Assembly: GCA_003509235.1 (NCBI GenBank)
Contig: DONH01000021.1
Location: 1 to 7,426 of the forward strand
DNA: 7,426 nt
Origin: Planctomycetaceae bacterium
GTDB taxonomy: Bacteria > Planctomycetota > Planctomycetia > Pirellulales > UBA1268
Direction of reading: 5' to 3'
Part shown: positions 1 to 6,444 of the stretch, piece by piece
Position numbering within the stretch: position 1 is the stretch's first letter
Layout of the letters: each line of letters begins with the position of its first letter
The notes under the pieces: model-generated
Told to the model about the DNA's origin: nothing
The model's database searches: none
Seen by the model: only the letters and a program-made list of their open reading frames with translations
Program-made: the position numbers and the translations under genes

Positions 1-1503
1 CATTCGATCCATTCCTGCTGCTCCCGGCAATTTGATCGCCACCTGTCTTTCAAGATGACACCCATATGTGCAGAAAAGATCATCGAGTTTTTGATGCAAT
101 GTCCTTCCTTGTACTTTGAGCTCTGCTGCTAGCTCAGCCAGAAGCAACGCTGCAACACTTGCGTCTTTGTCACGGACATGTGTTCCTGCCAAATATCCAT
201 GAGACTCTTCGCACCCAAAAACAAAGTGTTCTGGCCCGATGTCATCAATCGTTCGACCAATCCATTTAAAGCCAACCTGGAGCCCATCGACGACGTTCAC
301 CCCATGCTTTTTGCCAATATGACGAATAAGGCCACTCGTGACCAGAGTTGTAACAACCGTGTCTGTTGGCTGGAGAACATTTTTTCGGCTCTTCGATTCA
401 AGAACCCACTCAGTCAATAAGGCACCGAGCTGATTTCCTGTGAATGTTTTCCACTTACTATCTTTCTCTGGTCTCACTGCAGCGGCCGCACCAAGACGAT
501 CACAATCTGGATCACTCGCCATAACGACGTCATCAGATCGACTGCGTGCTTCCTCAATTGCTCCAGTGAGTACGTCTGCATTTTCTGGATTCGCAACATG
601 TCCAGGAACGTTAGGAAAGTCTCCATTGGGCTCAGCCTGTGGGCCGTACAGCCTTACATTCTGAAAACCTGCTCCTTCCAGTACAGGAATAACAGCGGTG
701 GCCCCAACACCATGGAGTGGCGTGTATAGAACAGAAAGATCACGAGAACCGGCTGTTGCCTGCTTCAACACGGCACGCACAAAAGCTGGGTCAATTTCAT
801 CTTCCATGAAAACAACCCGTCTGTTGTTCACCCCATCATTAAACGGGAGTCGGCTGATTTCATTGACCTGCATGACTCGTTCAATAATGCCTTTGTCGTG
901 AGGCGGTAACACTTGAACACCACCAGACCAGTATACCTTGACAGCATTGTCACTAGGTGGGTTATGACTCGCCGTAACCATGATGCCGCACGTACTCTCG
1001 GTATAGCGAACCGCGTACGAAAGTTCTGGAGTACTCCGATATCCTCGCAGGAAGAAAATCTTGAACCCCGCTGCTAAAAGAATTTCACTACACAGCTTCG
1101 CAAAATGTTCTGAACGATGCCGTGTGTCATACGCAATCGTACAACTAGGTTCACTCCCTGCCGTTCGAGTTGCCATGACATAATCGGCAAGACCCTGGGC
1201 ACTTTCTCCAATCGTGCGGTCGTTAATTGCATTTGATCCAACTGGAAACATTTTTCCGCGCCGTCCCCCAGTGCCAAAGGGAATAACTGTCCAGTAGGCA
1301 TCGTCTAGTGATTTCCAAATTTGCTTATCTACTTTTGCGCGAATAATGAGATCAGCAAGCTGCTCAGCAAACTCTGCATACCGCGGTTCCCTCAACCAAG
1401 TTTGCATAGTCGCCAAAGAATGGTCGGTAATCACACTATTTTGATGGGCTTCATGTAAACGTGCGAGACAATCAGCCACTAAATCAGCAGACATTGACGC
1501 CAT
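1..1503 (-). CDS. Phospho-sugar mutase (phosphoglucomutase/phosphomannomutase type), C-terminus cut by the window edge
   Basis: This enzyme interconverts hexose-6-phosphate and hexose-1-phosphate in the cytoplasm, most likely glucose, through a phosphoserine intermediate. I read 501 codons without a stop down to base 1. The signature FGTGGRRG lies at residues 76-83. The catalytic serine loop TASHNP is at 177-182 (Ser179), the metal loop DPDCDR at 331-336, and the sugar loop GCEESHGY at 430-437. The last resembles GEES loops of glucose-specific members and argues for phosphoglucomutase over GlmM. Family members are usually a little under 600 residues, so the fourth, phosphate-binding domain is mostly missing beyond the edge. 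The start is the ATG at 1503, with GGAG six bases upstream; a second ATG at 1494 is possible. It is divergent from another mutase gene. Family membership is clear from the motifs; sugar preference is inferred. Confidence 0.93.
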   Translation of the reverse strand, partial: MASMSADLVADCLARLHEAHQNSVITDHSLATMQTWLREPRYAEFAEQLADLIIRAKVDKQIWKSLDDAYWTVIPFGTGGRRGKMFPVGSNAINDRTIGESAQGLADYVMATRTAGSEPSCTIAYDTRHRSEHFAKLCSEILLAAGFKIFFLRGYRSTPELSYAVRYTESTCGIMVTASHNPPSDNAVKVYWSGGVQVLPPHDKGIIERVMQVNEISRLPFNDGVNNRRVVFMEDEIDPAFVRAVLKQATAGSRDLSVLYTPLHGVGATAVIPVLEGAGFQNVRLYGPQAEPNGDFPNVPGHVANPENADVLTGAIEEARSRSDDVVMASDPDCDRLGAAAAVRPEKDSKWKTFTGNQLGALLTEWVLESKSRKNVLQPTDTVVTTLVTSGLIRHIGKKHGVNVVDGLQVGFKWIGRTIDDIGPEHFVFGCEESHGYLAGTHVRDKDASVAALLLAELAAELKVQGRTLHQKLDDLFCTYGCHLERQVAIKLPGAAGMDRM

Positions 1504-1509
1504 CAATTA

Positions 1510-1513
1510 CTCC
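1510..1513 (-). promoter_or_regulatory. Ribosome binding site of the phospho-sugar mutase gene
   Basis: GGAG on the minus strand lies six bases before the ATG at 1503. It supports that start over the in-frame ATG three codons downstream. Confidence 0.6.
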
Positions 1514-1580
1514 ATAGAAACACGGGTGTTCGTTCGGTTTTGTTTAGATTTATACTCCCCAACTCAAAAACATGCAGCTA

Positions 1581-1593
1581 TTTCCAATGGAAA
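1581..1593. repeat. 13-bp perfect palindrome over the ribosome site of the GlmM-type gene
   Basis: TTTCCA-A-TGGAAA is a perfect inverted repeat around one central base. It ends four bases before the ATG at 1598 and includes the only Shine-Dalgarno-like bases (GGA, 1589-1591) of that gene. The one-base centre rules out an RNA hairpin using all pairs, so if functional it would more likely be a protein-binding operator. It could also be chance. Confidence 0.3.
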
Positions 1594-1597
1594 ACCT

Positions 1598-3001
1598 ATG
1601 AAGAATGATAACGCAACGAATTCAAAGCATTCTGAACCACTTATTGTCAGCGTCTCAGGACTCCGAGGAATCGTCGGGGAATCGCTTACTGACGATGTTG
1701 CAGCGGCATATGCCTGCAGTTTCATCGAAACCCTTCCTGCCGGGCCAGTTTTAATCGGAAGAGATGGTCGGGAATCTGGGCCGGCACTCAAAGAGTCCAT
1801 CAACAAGGCAATTGTCGCCAGTGGTCGAGATGTGCTCGACTGCGATGTCGCTTCAACACCAACAATCGGAGTTGCTATCGTTGAAAATAATGCAGCCGGT
1901 GGCATACAAATATCAGCCAGCCATAATCCAGCGCCGTATAACGGACTCAAGCTTTTCTCATCAGGCGGCCGTGTTCTACCTGCTGTAGCTGGCGACGCAG
2001 TGCGTTTGCGATTTGAGGCTCTTCGAAGGTCCCCACCAAAGGCCCAAAAGAAGCCTACACAAGGGTGTGTTCGTACAATTGAAAGTACACTTCCACATCT
2101 CCACAAGGTTCTTTCGATTGTTAATGTCGATTCCATTCGTAAGGTGCAACCAAAGGTGTGGATAGACTGCGGCCACGGTGCGGGCAGTCGACTGGCACGA
2201 CCACTCCTTGAGGCACTTGGCTGCGAAGTCACTGTTGTTGGAGAGCCTCCTGACGGCCAGTTTGAACATGAACCTGAACCAACCGCAGATAATCTCATTG
2301 ACTGGTTGCCCCAGATACCAGCGGCCGGGGCTGACATTGGTTTTTTCCAAGATCCCGATGCGGACAGACTCGCTGTAGCAAGTCATGACGGGGTTTATTT
2401 GGGTGAAGAATTAACGCTTGCCCTTGCAGCAGATGCCGTACTCATGAAATCACCTGGTCCGGTCGTGATTAACTGCTCAACAAGCCAGCTCACTGCTTAT
2501 CTTGCCAAACGTCATGGCTCACCATGTACGCTTTCAGCTGTTGGTGAAGCGAATGTTGTCGATGAGATGCTAAAGAGGAATGCTGTTTTAGGAGGCGAGG
2601 GGAACGGCGGTGTAATTGATCCTCGTGTTGGGCTGGTTCGAGACTCCTTTGTCGCAATGGCTCTTATTCTCGAACGCATGGCCGAAGGCGGAGCACTCAC
2701 GCCTCTTACCAGCCTGATCAAAGACTTCCCTCCTCTTACGATCAAGAAAACAAAAATCGTGCTTCCTTTCGGTTGGTCCAAACAAGATATAAAAGAATCC
2801 TTTCAACGTGTTGCGGATACCTTTCCTGAGGCAACCGTAAGCCGGCTCGACGGTGTCCGGATTGCATTTGCTGACGGTTGGTTACTGGCACGTGCGAGTA
2901 ACACTGAGCCTGTTGTGCGAATCATTGCGGAGTGTGCTGATGAGCAACAGGCGATGTCTGTAATCGAGCAGTCTACCAAAGCATTACTTAATCAATCGTG
3001 A
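1598..3001 (+). CDS. glmM: Phosphohexomutase, probably phosphoglucosamine mutase (GlmM-like)
   Basis: This 467-residue protein of the alpha-D-phosphohexomutase family would convert glucosamine-6-phosphate to glucosamine-1-phosphate for UDP-GlcNAc and peptidoglycan precursors, or act on mannose/glucose phosphates. The N-terminal SGLRGIVGES is at residues 20-29. The catalytic loop SASHNP is at 106-111 (phosphorylated Ser108), the metal loop DPDADR at 252-257, the sugar loop GGEGNGG at 332-338 and the phosphate loop RASNTEP at 432-438. The SGLRGIVGES and EGNGG signatures resemble archaeal-type GlmM more than the GEQSGH loop of classical bacterial GlmM. The SNTEP loop is common in phosphomannomutases, so specificity is open. 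I chose ATG 1598 because homology begins just after it and GGA lies six bases upstream. An in-frame GTG at 1526 would add 24 residues with no family resemblance. All four active-site loops are intact. The stop is 20 bp from the convergent next gene. Confidence 0.9.
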   Translation: MKNDNATNSKHSEPLIVSVSGLRGIVGESLTDDVAAAYACSFIETLPAGPVLIGRDGRESGPALKESINKAIVASGRDVLDCDVASTPTIGVAIVENNAAGGIQISASHNPAPYNGLKLFSSGGRVLPAVAGDAVRLRFEALRRSPPKAQKKPTQGCVRTIESTLPHLHKVLSIVNVDSIRKVQPKVWIDCGHGAGSRLARPLLEALGCEVTVVGEPPDGQFEHEPEPTADNLIDWLPQIPAAGADIGFFQDPDADRLAVASHDGVYLGEELTLALAADAVLMKSPGPVVINCSTSQLTAYLAKRHGSPCTLSAVGEANVVDEMLKRNAVLGGEGNGGVIDPRVGLVRDSFVAMALILERMAEGGALTPLTSLIKDFPPLTIKKTKIVLPFGWSKQDIKESFQRVADTFPEATVSRLDGVRIAFADGWLLARASNTEPVVRIIAECADEQQAMSVIEQSTKALLNQS

Positions 3002-3021
3002 TGCCGCCATACGCCACTCAC

Positions 3022-3729
3022 TCAGCGAGCCGGGAGTTGTATTCCCATTGCTTCCATCAGACGTTTCATATCTTCCCAGACATCTCGTTTCGCTGATGGA
3101 TTTCGAAGGAGATAGGAAGGATGATAGGTACACATGACACGACTTCCTTGATAGTCAAACCACTTTTTCCGAAGCGACCCAATTGAATCTGTGGTTTCAA
3201 GCAGAGCATGAGCAGCACCTGTACCAAGACAGCATATGAATTCTGGATTCATTTTTTTTAATTCCTGCATTAAAAAAAAATTGAGATTCTTAGTATCACT
3301 AGAATCATGACTATGATTCCCAGATGGCGATCTTTGCAGGCTGTTTAATATGTAGAATTTATCAATCGGAAATGAACAAGCATCAATAATTTTTGTAAAA
3401 AGGGCCTCTGTTTGTCCGGTAAAGAGCGTTCCAACTTCATCATTTATTTCATCCGGTGATATACCGAAAAAACATAGGCGTGGATTTTCTGCCCCATTAC
3501 CGAAAACATTTGCAGTAGGCAGAGAGGCAAGCTGCAAGCAATCCGTGCTCGCTAAAACTTCTTTATACATCGCATTGAGTGTGCGACTAATCACTTCGGG
3601 GTCGTGACTCTGCGGACACGCTAACGTGCTGCTCGTTTTGCCTTCATCCACGCAACGACTTTTCGGCAGACACGTCACTCCTGCCAATTCCAGACTTTGT
3701 AATCGCTGCCGTACTGCCCGTTCTGACAT
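3022..3729 (-). CDS. Uracil-DNA glycosylase family 4-like protein with a degenerate iron-sulfur site
   Basis: Family 4 glycosylases remove uracil from DNA to start base-excision repair and normally carry a 4Fe-4S cluster. The C-terminal half of this 235-residue protein fits well: a conserved Asn129, SLRKKWFDYQG at 185-195, then HPSYLLRNP at 203-211 with the motif C His203 and VWEDMK just after. The rest has diverged. Motif A, normally GE-(A/G)-PG, reads GISPD at 89-93. By alignment from memory, the four cluster cysteines become Ser61, Cys64, Arg133 and Leu149, so only one remains. The frame is intact and the length normal, with a basic helical N-terminus and an AGVTCLPK segment. The ATG at 3729 has AAGG five bases upstream. 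It lies 27 bp after the helicase stop on the same strand, probably one transcript. Activity on uracil is doubtful. It may have another substrate, or be an inactive or cluster-free relative. Confidence 0.8.
   Translation of the reverse strand: MSERAVRQRLQSLELAGVTCLPKSRCVDEGKTSSTLACPQSHDPEVISRTLNAMYKEVLASTDCLQLASLPTANVFGNGAENPRLCFFGISPDEINDEVGTLFTGQTEALFTKIIDACSFPIDKFYILNSLQRSPSGNHSHDSSDTKNLNFFLMQELKKMNPEFICCLGTGAAHALLETTDSIGSLRKKWFDYQGSRVMCTYHPSYLLRNPSAKRDVWEDMKRLMEAMGIQLPAR
3251..3281. repeat. AT-only inverted repeat (12-bp stem, 6-base loop) inside the glycosylase-like gene
   Basis: The left arm at 3251-3262 contains a T8 run and the right arm at 3269-3281 an A9 run. They are complementary over 12 bp with one bulged A, around the loop TCCTGC. 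In the coding strand the runs encode NFFL and LKK (residues 150-153 and 157-159). The reading frame passes through both runs and stays in register with the family alignment, so a sequencing error in run length is not indicated. Confidence 0.75.
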
Positions 3730-3756
3730 CCTGCCTTACCCGTACAGTTCCGAGAT

Positions 3757-5193
3757 CTATAACGCCTTACGGAAGCGCTTTGGACCACGCTTCCTTCCAA
3801 GAAGTGATGGAGCTGGTTTTGGAGCAGCTGGGGCTTCTCCTACCGTGTCACCAAAACCCTTGCGATCTCCCGATTGTTGTTCGTGCGCAGGAGGCGGAGC
3901 AGTCGGTTTTGGATCGATCGCAGAGAATCCAGCGATTTCACTTCTTTCCAAGAGTTTATCGATTCGCATTTCAATCCGAGTCAGTTGCGTGCCTTCTTCC
4001 GGAGCAACAAACGTATACGCAACGCCCTCTCGCCCCATTCTGCCAGTTCTACCGACCCGATGCACATAGTCATCGCAGAACTCTGGTATGTCGTAATTAA
4101 TAATGTGCGAAACACCAGAAACATCAATGCCACGACCTACAACGTCTGTTGCCACCAGAACCTGTATTTGGCCTTCACGGAATTGTCGCATCACTCGATC
4201 CCGTACATTCTGTGCGAGATCGCCGTGGATGCATGCCACACTAGCTTTCTTGTCTTTCCTGCGTCGCTTGAGACGCTCATGAATTTTATCCGTTCCCCGT
4301 TTCGTACGGCAGAAAACAATAGCCTGCCGAGGCTGCTCACGTTCAAGTAATTGTTCGAGTAAGGCAAACTTACGCGTTGGATCAACTGTGAAATAAAACT
4401 GCTCAATTGTTTCAACAGAAATTTCATTTGTTGAAAAGTCAAGAATCTCTGGATCTCGCATATATCGAGTTGCTAATTTTGCTACAGGTGGCGGAACAGT
4501 AGCAGAGAGCAGCAAAGTCTGTCGGCTCTGAGGGCAGCGTCGAAGGATTTTTTCAATATCTGGCCGAAAGCCAATATCTAACATACGGTCAGCCTCATCG
4601 AGTGTTGCAAGCTCGAGAGTACCAAGCATTAGAGTTCCACGACTCATGTGATCAAGAACTCTGCCCGGAGTACCAACCACAACTTCCGGATTCTTTGCCA
4701 ATTTATCGATCTGAGCCTTAATAGGCTTCCCACCATAGACAGCAACACATCGAAGTTTGGACCCTGCTGCAAGTTTTTCAAATTCATCACGAACCTGAAC
4801 AGCCAATTCACGCGTGGGCACCAGAACAAGTGCCCGTACACCGTGCCCTCGTCCTGGACTTCGCGTGAGTAGCTCAAGTATTGGAAGTACGAATGAAGCA
4901 GTCTTACCCGTACCAGTCTGGGCCTGCCCCAGTACATCAACTCCTGCAATTGCCCTTGGAATAACTCCTGCCTGAACTGGAGTTGGCTGGGTGTATCCAG
5001 CTCGACCCACTGCTTGGAGAGTCGTGGTAGAAAGTCCAAGGGCCGAAAACCCTCCATTGTCGCTTGCTGCTCTAATTGACGTTGCAGAGGTGTTCGCTTT
5101 TTTTTGTGAGTTCCCCCGGCCTTCCATGCCTTGGGACGAACGTCGTTTTGCCTCGGCAGGGCGACGCCGCCGGGGCTGTTCTTGACTCGTCAC
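3757..5193 (-). CDS. rhlE: DEAD-box ATP-dependent RNA helicase, RhlE-like
   Basis: This cytoplasmic helicase unwinds short RNA duplexes with ATP; RhlE relatives act in ribosome assembly and RNA turnover. With the GTG start it has 478 residues. The Q motif runs from Phe49 to PTPVQ (70-74). Further motifs are AQTGTGKT (91-98), PTRELA (126-131), TPGR (175-178), DEAD (199-202), SAT (230-232), ATDVVGRGID (348-357) and HRVGRTGR (378-385). All are intact, so the enzyme should be active. Both ends are basic and low-complexity: Arg/Lys-rich residues 1-45, and a Pro/Ala-rich tail ending in GRKRGPKRFRKAL, probably RNA-binding. I chose GTG 5193 because AGAAGG lies six bases upstream. A TTG at 5238 extends the frame by 15 codons but has no good ribosome site. 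A long structured leader precedes it, and the glycosylase-like gene follows after 27 bp. Confidence 0.94.
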   Translation of the reverse strand: MTSQEQPRRRRPAEAKRRSSQGMEGRGNSQKKANTSATSIRAASDNGGFSALGLSTTTLQAVGRAGYTQPTPVQAGVIPRAIAGVDVLGQAQTGTGKTASFVLPILELLTRSPGRGHGVRALVLVPTRELAVQVRDEFEKLAAGSKLRCVAVYGGKPIKAQIDKLAKNPEVVVGTPGRVLDHMSRGTLMLGTLELATLDEADRMLDIGFRPDIEKILRRCPQSRQTLLLSATVPPPVAKLATRYMRDPEILDFSTNEISVETIEQFYFTVDPTRKFALLEQLLEREQPRQAIVFCRTKRGTDKIHERLKRRRKDKKASVACIHGDLAQNVRDRVMRQFREGQIQVLVATDVVGRGIDVSGVSHIINYDIPEFCDDYVHRVGRTGRMGREGVAYTFVAPEEGTQLTRIEMRIDKLLERSEIAGFSAIDPKPTAPPPAHEQQSGDRKGFGDTVGEAPAAPKPAPSLLGRKRGPKRFRKAL

Positions 5194-5199
5194 TCCGAA

Positions 5200-5205
5200 C
5201 CTTCT
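5200..5205 (-). promoter_or_regulatory. Ribosome binding site deciding the GTG start of the helicase
   Basis: AGAAGG on the minus strand is six bases from GTG 5193, the best Shine-Dalgarno match near any in-frame start. The upstream TTG (5238) and the first internal ATG (codon 23 from the GTG) have none well placed. Confidence 0.6.
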
Positions 5206-5250
5206 CTCATGTGAGTTGCTCTCATCATTCTTGTGCAAGCCACAATGAAT

Positions 5251-5318
5251 AGCCGGGAATGACTACAAGACTGAAAATCCAGATCCATCCGGGTCATTTT
5301 CAGCGGGAACAACCGGCT
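5251..5318 (-). promoter_or_regulatory. Nested stem-loop in the presumed 5' leader of the helicase mRNA
   Basis: Two sets of inverted repeats are nested. AGCCGG (5251-5256) pairs with CCGGCT (5313-5318). Inside it, CTGAAAAT (5271-5278) pairs with ATTTTCAG (5296-5303) with no mismatch. The inner 17 bases can add a further short helix of four pairs with one mismatch. The structure ends 57 bases before the GTG at 5193. No T run follows on either strand, so it is not an intrinsic terminator. A role as mRNA leader structure, perhaps bound or opened by the helicase itself, is inference; it matches no riboswitch class I recognise. Confidence 0.5.
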
Positions 5319-5357
5319 CACAGAGAGCAAAGTACTACATATCTCTTCTTTTCTGAG

Positions 5358-5386
5358 ACGATACCATACAAACGAACAGTACGCAA
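5358..5386 (-). promoter_or_regulatory. Candidate sigma-70-type promoter for the helicase gene
   Basis: On the minus strand TTGCGT (5386-5381), a 17-base spacer and TATCGT (5363-5358) form a plausible -35/-10 pair. A TGG just before the -10 makes it an extended -10 element. Transcription would begin near 5351, giving a leader of about 158 nt that contains the nested hairpin. Confidence 0.4.
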
Positions 5387-5436
5387 TTCGAGCTAGTTTC
5401 GGTTTTCACTGCAGAGTGGAGCGGTAAAAGGCCTAC

Positions 5437-5455
5437 AAAAAACAAGCAATTCTTG
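5437..5455 (-). terminator. Weak terminator-like hairpin downstream of sdhB
   Basis: Read leftward, CAAG-AATTG-CTTG (5455-5443) is followed directly by six T. The stem is only 4 bp, so it is a poor intrinsic terminator. It is listed because it is the only hairpin plus T run after the sdhB stop. Confidence 0.2.
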
Positions 5456-5514
5456 AATAACATTCCTGCGAGCCTCGAAGATCGCCGCGCATCCTTCGGA
5501 TCTGCTTAACTCAC

Positions 5515-6393
5515 TCAGCGATCAAAAAACTTCTTTATTGCCCAGACAGTCGCTGACCTTCCGGCACGTGCAATAGACCTAGTGAGAGGAATTCGCTTCG
5601 GGCACACAGCAACACAGTTTTGAGCGTTACCACACATTTGAATACCACCCTGACCAGTGAGTGACTTCATTCGCTCATCTGCATTCATTTTACCTGTTGG
5701 GTGATTATTAAAAAGCACAGCTTGGCTAATCGCATGCGGCCCAAGAAACTGCTGGTCATAGATAGATTCTTTACGAGACTCAAAGTCTTCCTCTGATTCT
5801 CCTTCTCGCTGCGCGACCTCAGCCTTGTTAAATTGAGGACATGCTTCCATGCAACACCCACAGCTCATGCACGTAGTCAGAGGGTAGGCATCTTCCTGTT
5901 CTTGTGGTGAAATTCTTGGTCCCGGGCCATGATCATACGAATCATCAACAGGAACCCAAGCTTTCACCCTCTCCAATGAATGGAACAACCTTCCCCTATC
6001 AACGCTTAGATCACGTACAACAGGAAACTTGCTTAATGGCCTTAGTTCAATTTCACTGGGATTCTCCTGCAACAGCTTGTCAACCAAGGAGGAGCAGGCC
6101 ATCCGTACTCGTCCGTTAACAATCATTGCGCAAGAACCACAAACTTCTTCAAGACAAGCGCAGTCCCACGCTACTGGGGATACTCTCCGGCCATCTTGTG
6201 ACTTTGATATCGCAGCAATTTTTTGGAGAACACTGATAACATTCATATTCGGCTCATACGGAACCACGAATTGCTCCCAGTAACTCTCTTCACCCGGTGC
6301 ATCTTGTCGCAAAACTCGAACATGAATTTCCCGTAAGGACTGCTTTTTTTCTGCACTTTTATCCGAATTCGATAATCTAGATGCTGTAATCAT
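5515..6393 (-). CDS. sdhB: Succinate dehydrogenase iron-sulfur subunit
   Basis: SdhB passes electrons from the SdhA flavin to membrane quinone through three clusters, on the cytoplasmic face. The 292-residue product carries the 2Fe-2S set Cys80, Cys85, Cys88 and Cys100, within CLEEVCGSC and RMAC. The next set, CMSCGCCMEACP, is at 175-186, and CGNAQNCVAVCPK at 254-266 completes the 4Fe-4S and 3Fe-4S ligands. Segments such as FPVVRDLSVDR and KAWVPVD match the Bacillus-type enzyme. Compared with that type there is an acidic insertion of about 20 residues after the second cluster motif (roughly 189-215). Two extra cysteines sit beside the clusters, at 78 and 180. I prefer ATG 6393, which has GGA eight bases upstream; a TTG at 6405 would add four residues. 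It follows sdhA by 51 bp and is probably co-transcribed with it. Confidence 0.96.
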   Translation of the reverse strand: MITASRLSNSDKSAEKKQSLREIHVRVLRQDAPGEESYWEQFVVPYEPNMNVISVLQKIAAISKSQDGRRVSPVAWDCACLEEVCGSCAMIVNGRVRMACSSLVDKLLQENPSEIELRPLSKFPVVRDLSVDRGRLFHSLERVKAWVPVDDSYDHGPGPRISPQEQEDAYPLTTCMSCGCCMEACPQFNKAEVAQREGESEEDFESRKESIYDQQFLGPHAISQAVLFNNHPTGKMNADERMKSLTGQGGIQMCGNAQNCVAVCPKRIPLTRSIARAGRSATVWAIKKFFDR

Positions 6394-6444
6394 TGTTATT
6401 TCCAATCATCTGCTGGATAAAAATTTCTCGGAGCCTGTTTCCCG

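Larger units (their letters stand above)
1504..1597. promoter_or_regulatory. Divergent intergenic region with possible overlapping promoters
   Basis: These 94 bp separate two divergent mutase genes and must hold both promoters unless they lie inside the genes. A TATACT hexamer (1551-1556, plus) and a TATAAA hexamer (1549-1554, read on minus) overlap and could serve as -10 boxes in opposite directions. Neither has a convincing -35 box at the right distance. If real, the leaders would be about 35-40 nt each. A ribosome site GGAG (minus strand, 1510-1513) serves the left gene. The sharing of -10 bases would make the promoters mutually exclusive, which is inference. Confidence 0.35.
5194..5514. 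other. 321-bp non-coding stretch between sdhB and the helicase gene
   Basis: Both flanking genes are read leftward, so this stretch should contain the end of the sdh transcript and the promoter and leader of the helicase. I find no convincing open frame on either strand and no tRNA-like fold. Reading leftward it holds a weak terminator-like hairpin with a T6 run (5437-5455), a candidate extended -10 promoter (5358-5386), a nested hairpin (5251-5318) and the helicase ribosome site (5200-5205). Confidence 0.7.

Noticed and set aside
1526..1597. GTG start at 1526 for the GlmM-type gene
   Set aside because: It would put the likely -10 box and the palindrome inside the coding region, and the extra 24 residues do not resemble the family.
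1564..2337. A 257-codon open frame on the minus strand inside the GlmM-type gene
   Set aside because: It lies wholly antisense to a gene with all family motifs, shows no recognisable domain, and has the composition of a frame shadow.
2999..3024. A bidirectional terminator between the convergent mutase and glycosylase-like genes
   Set aside because: The 20-bp gap has no stable stem and no T run on either strand. Termination must occur inside the neighbouring gene or by another mechanism.
3016..3028. A 13-bp sequence (ACTCACTCAGCGA) shared with 5509-5521, both copies spanning a stop codon
   Set aside because: One 13-base match is near chance expectation in a window of this size; both copies are simply Arg codon plus TGA plus a few bases, with no terminator structure.
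5194..5238. TTG start at 5238 for the helicase
   Set aside because: It lacks a ribosome site, and the added 15 residues have no family match; the GTG at 5193 has AGAAGG at ideal spacing.
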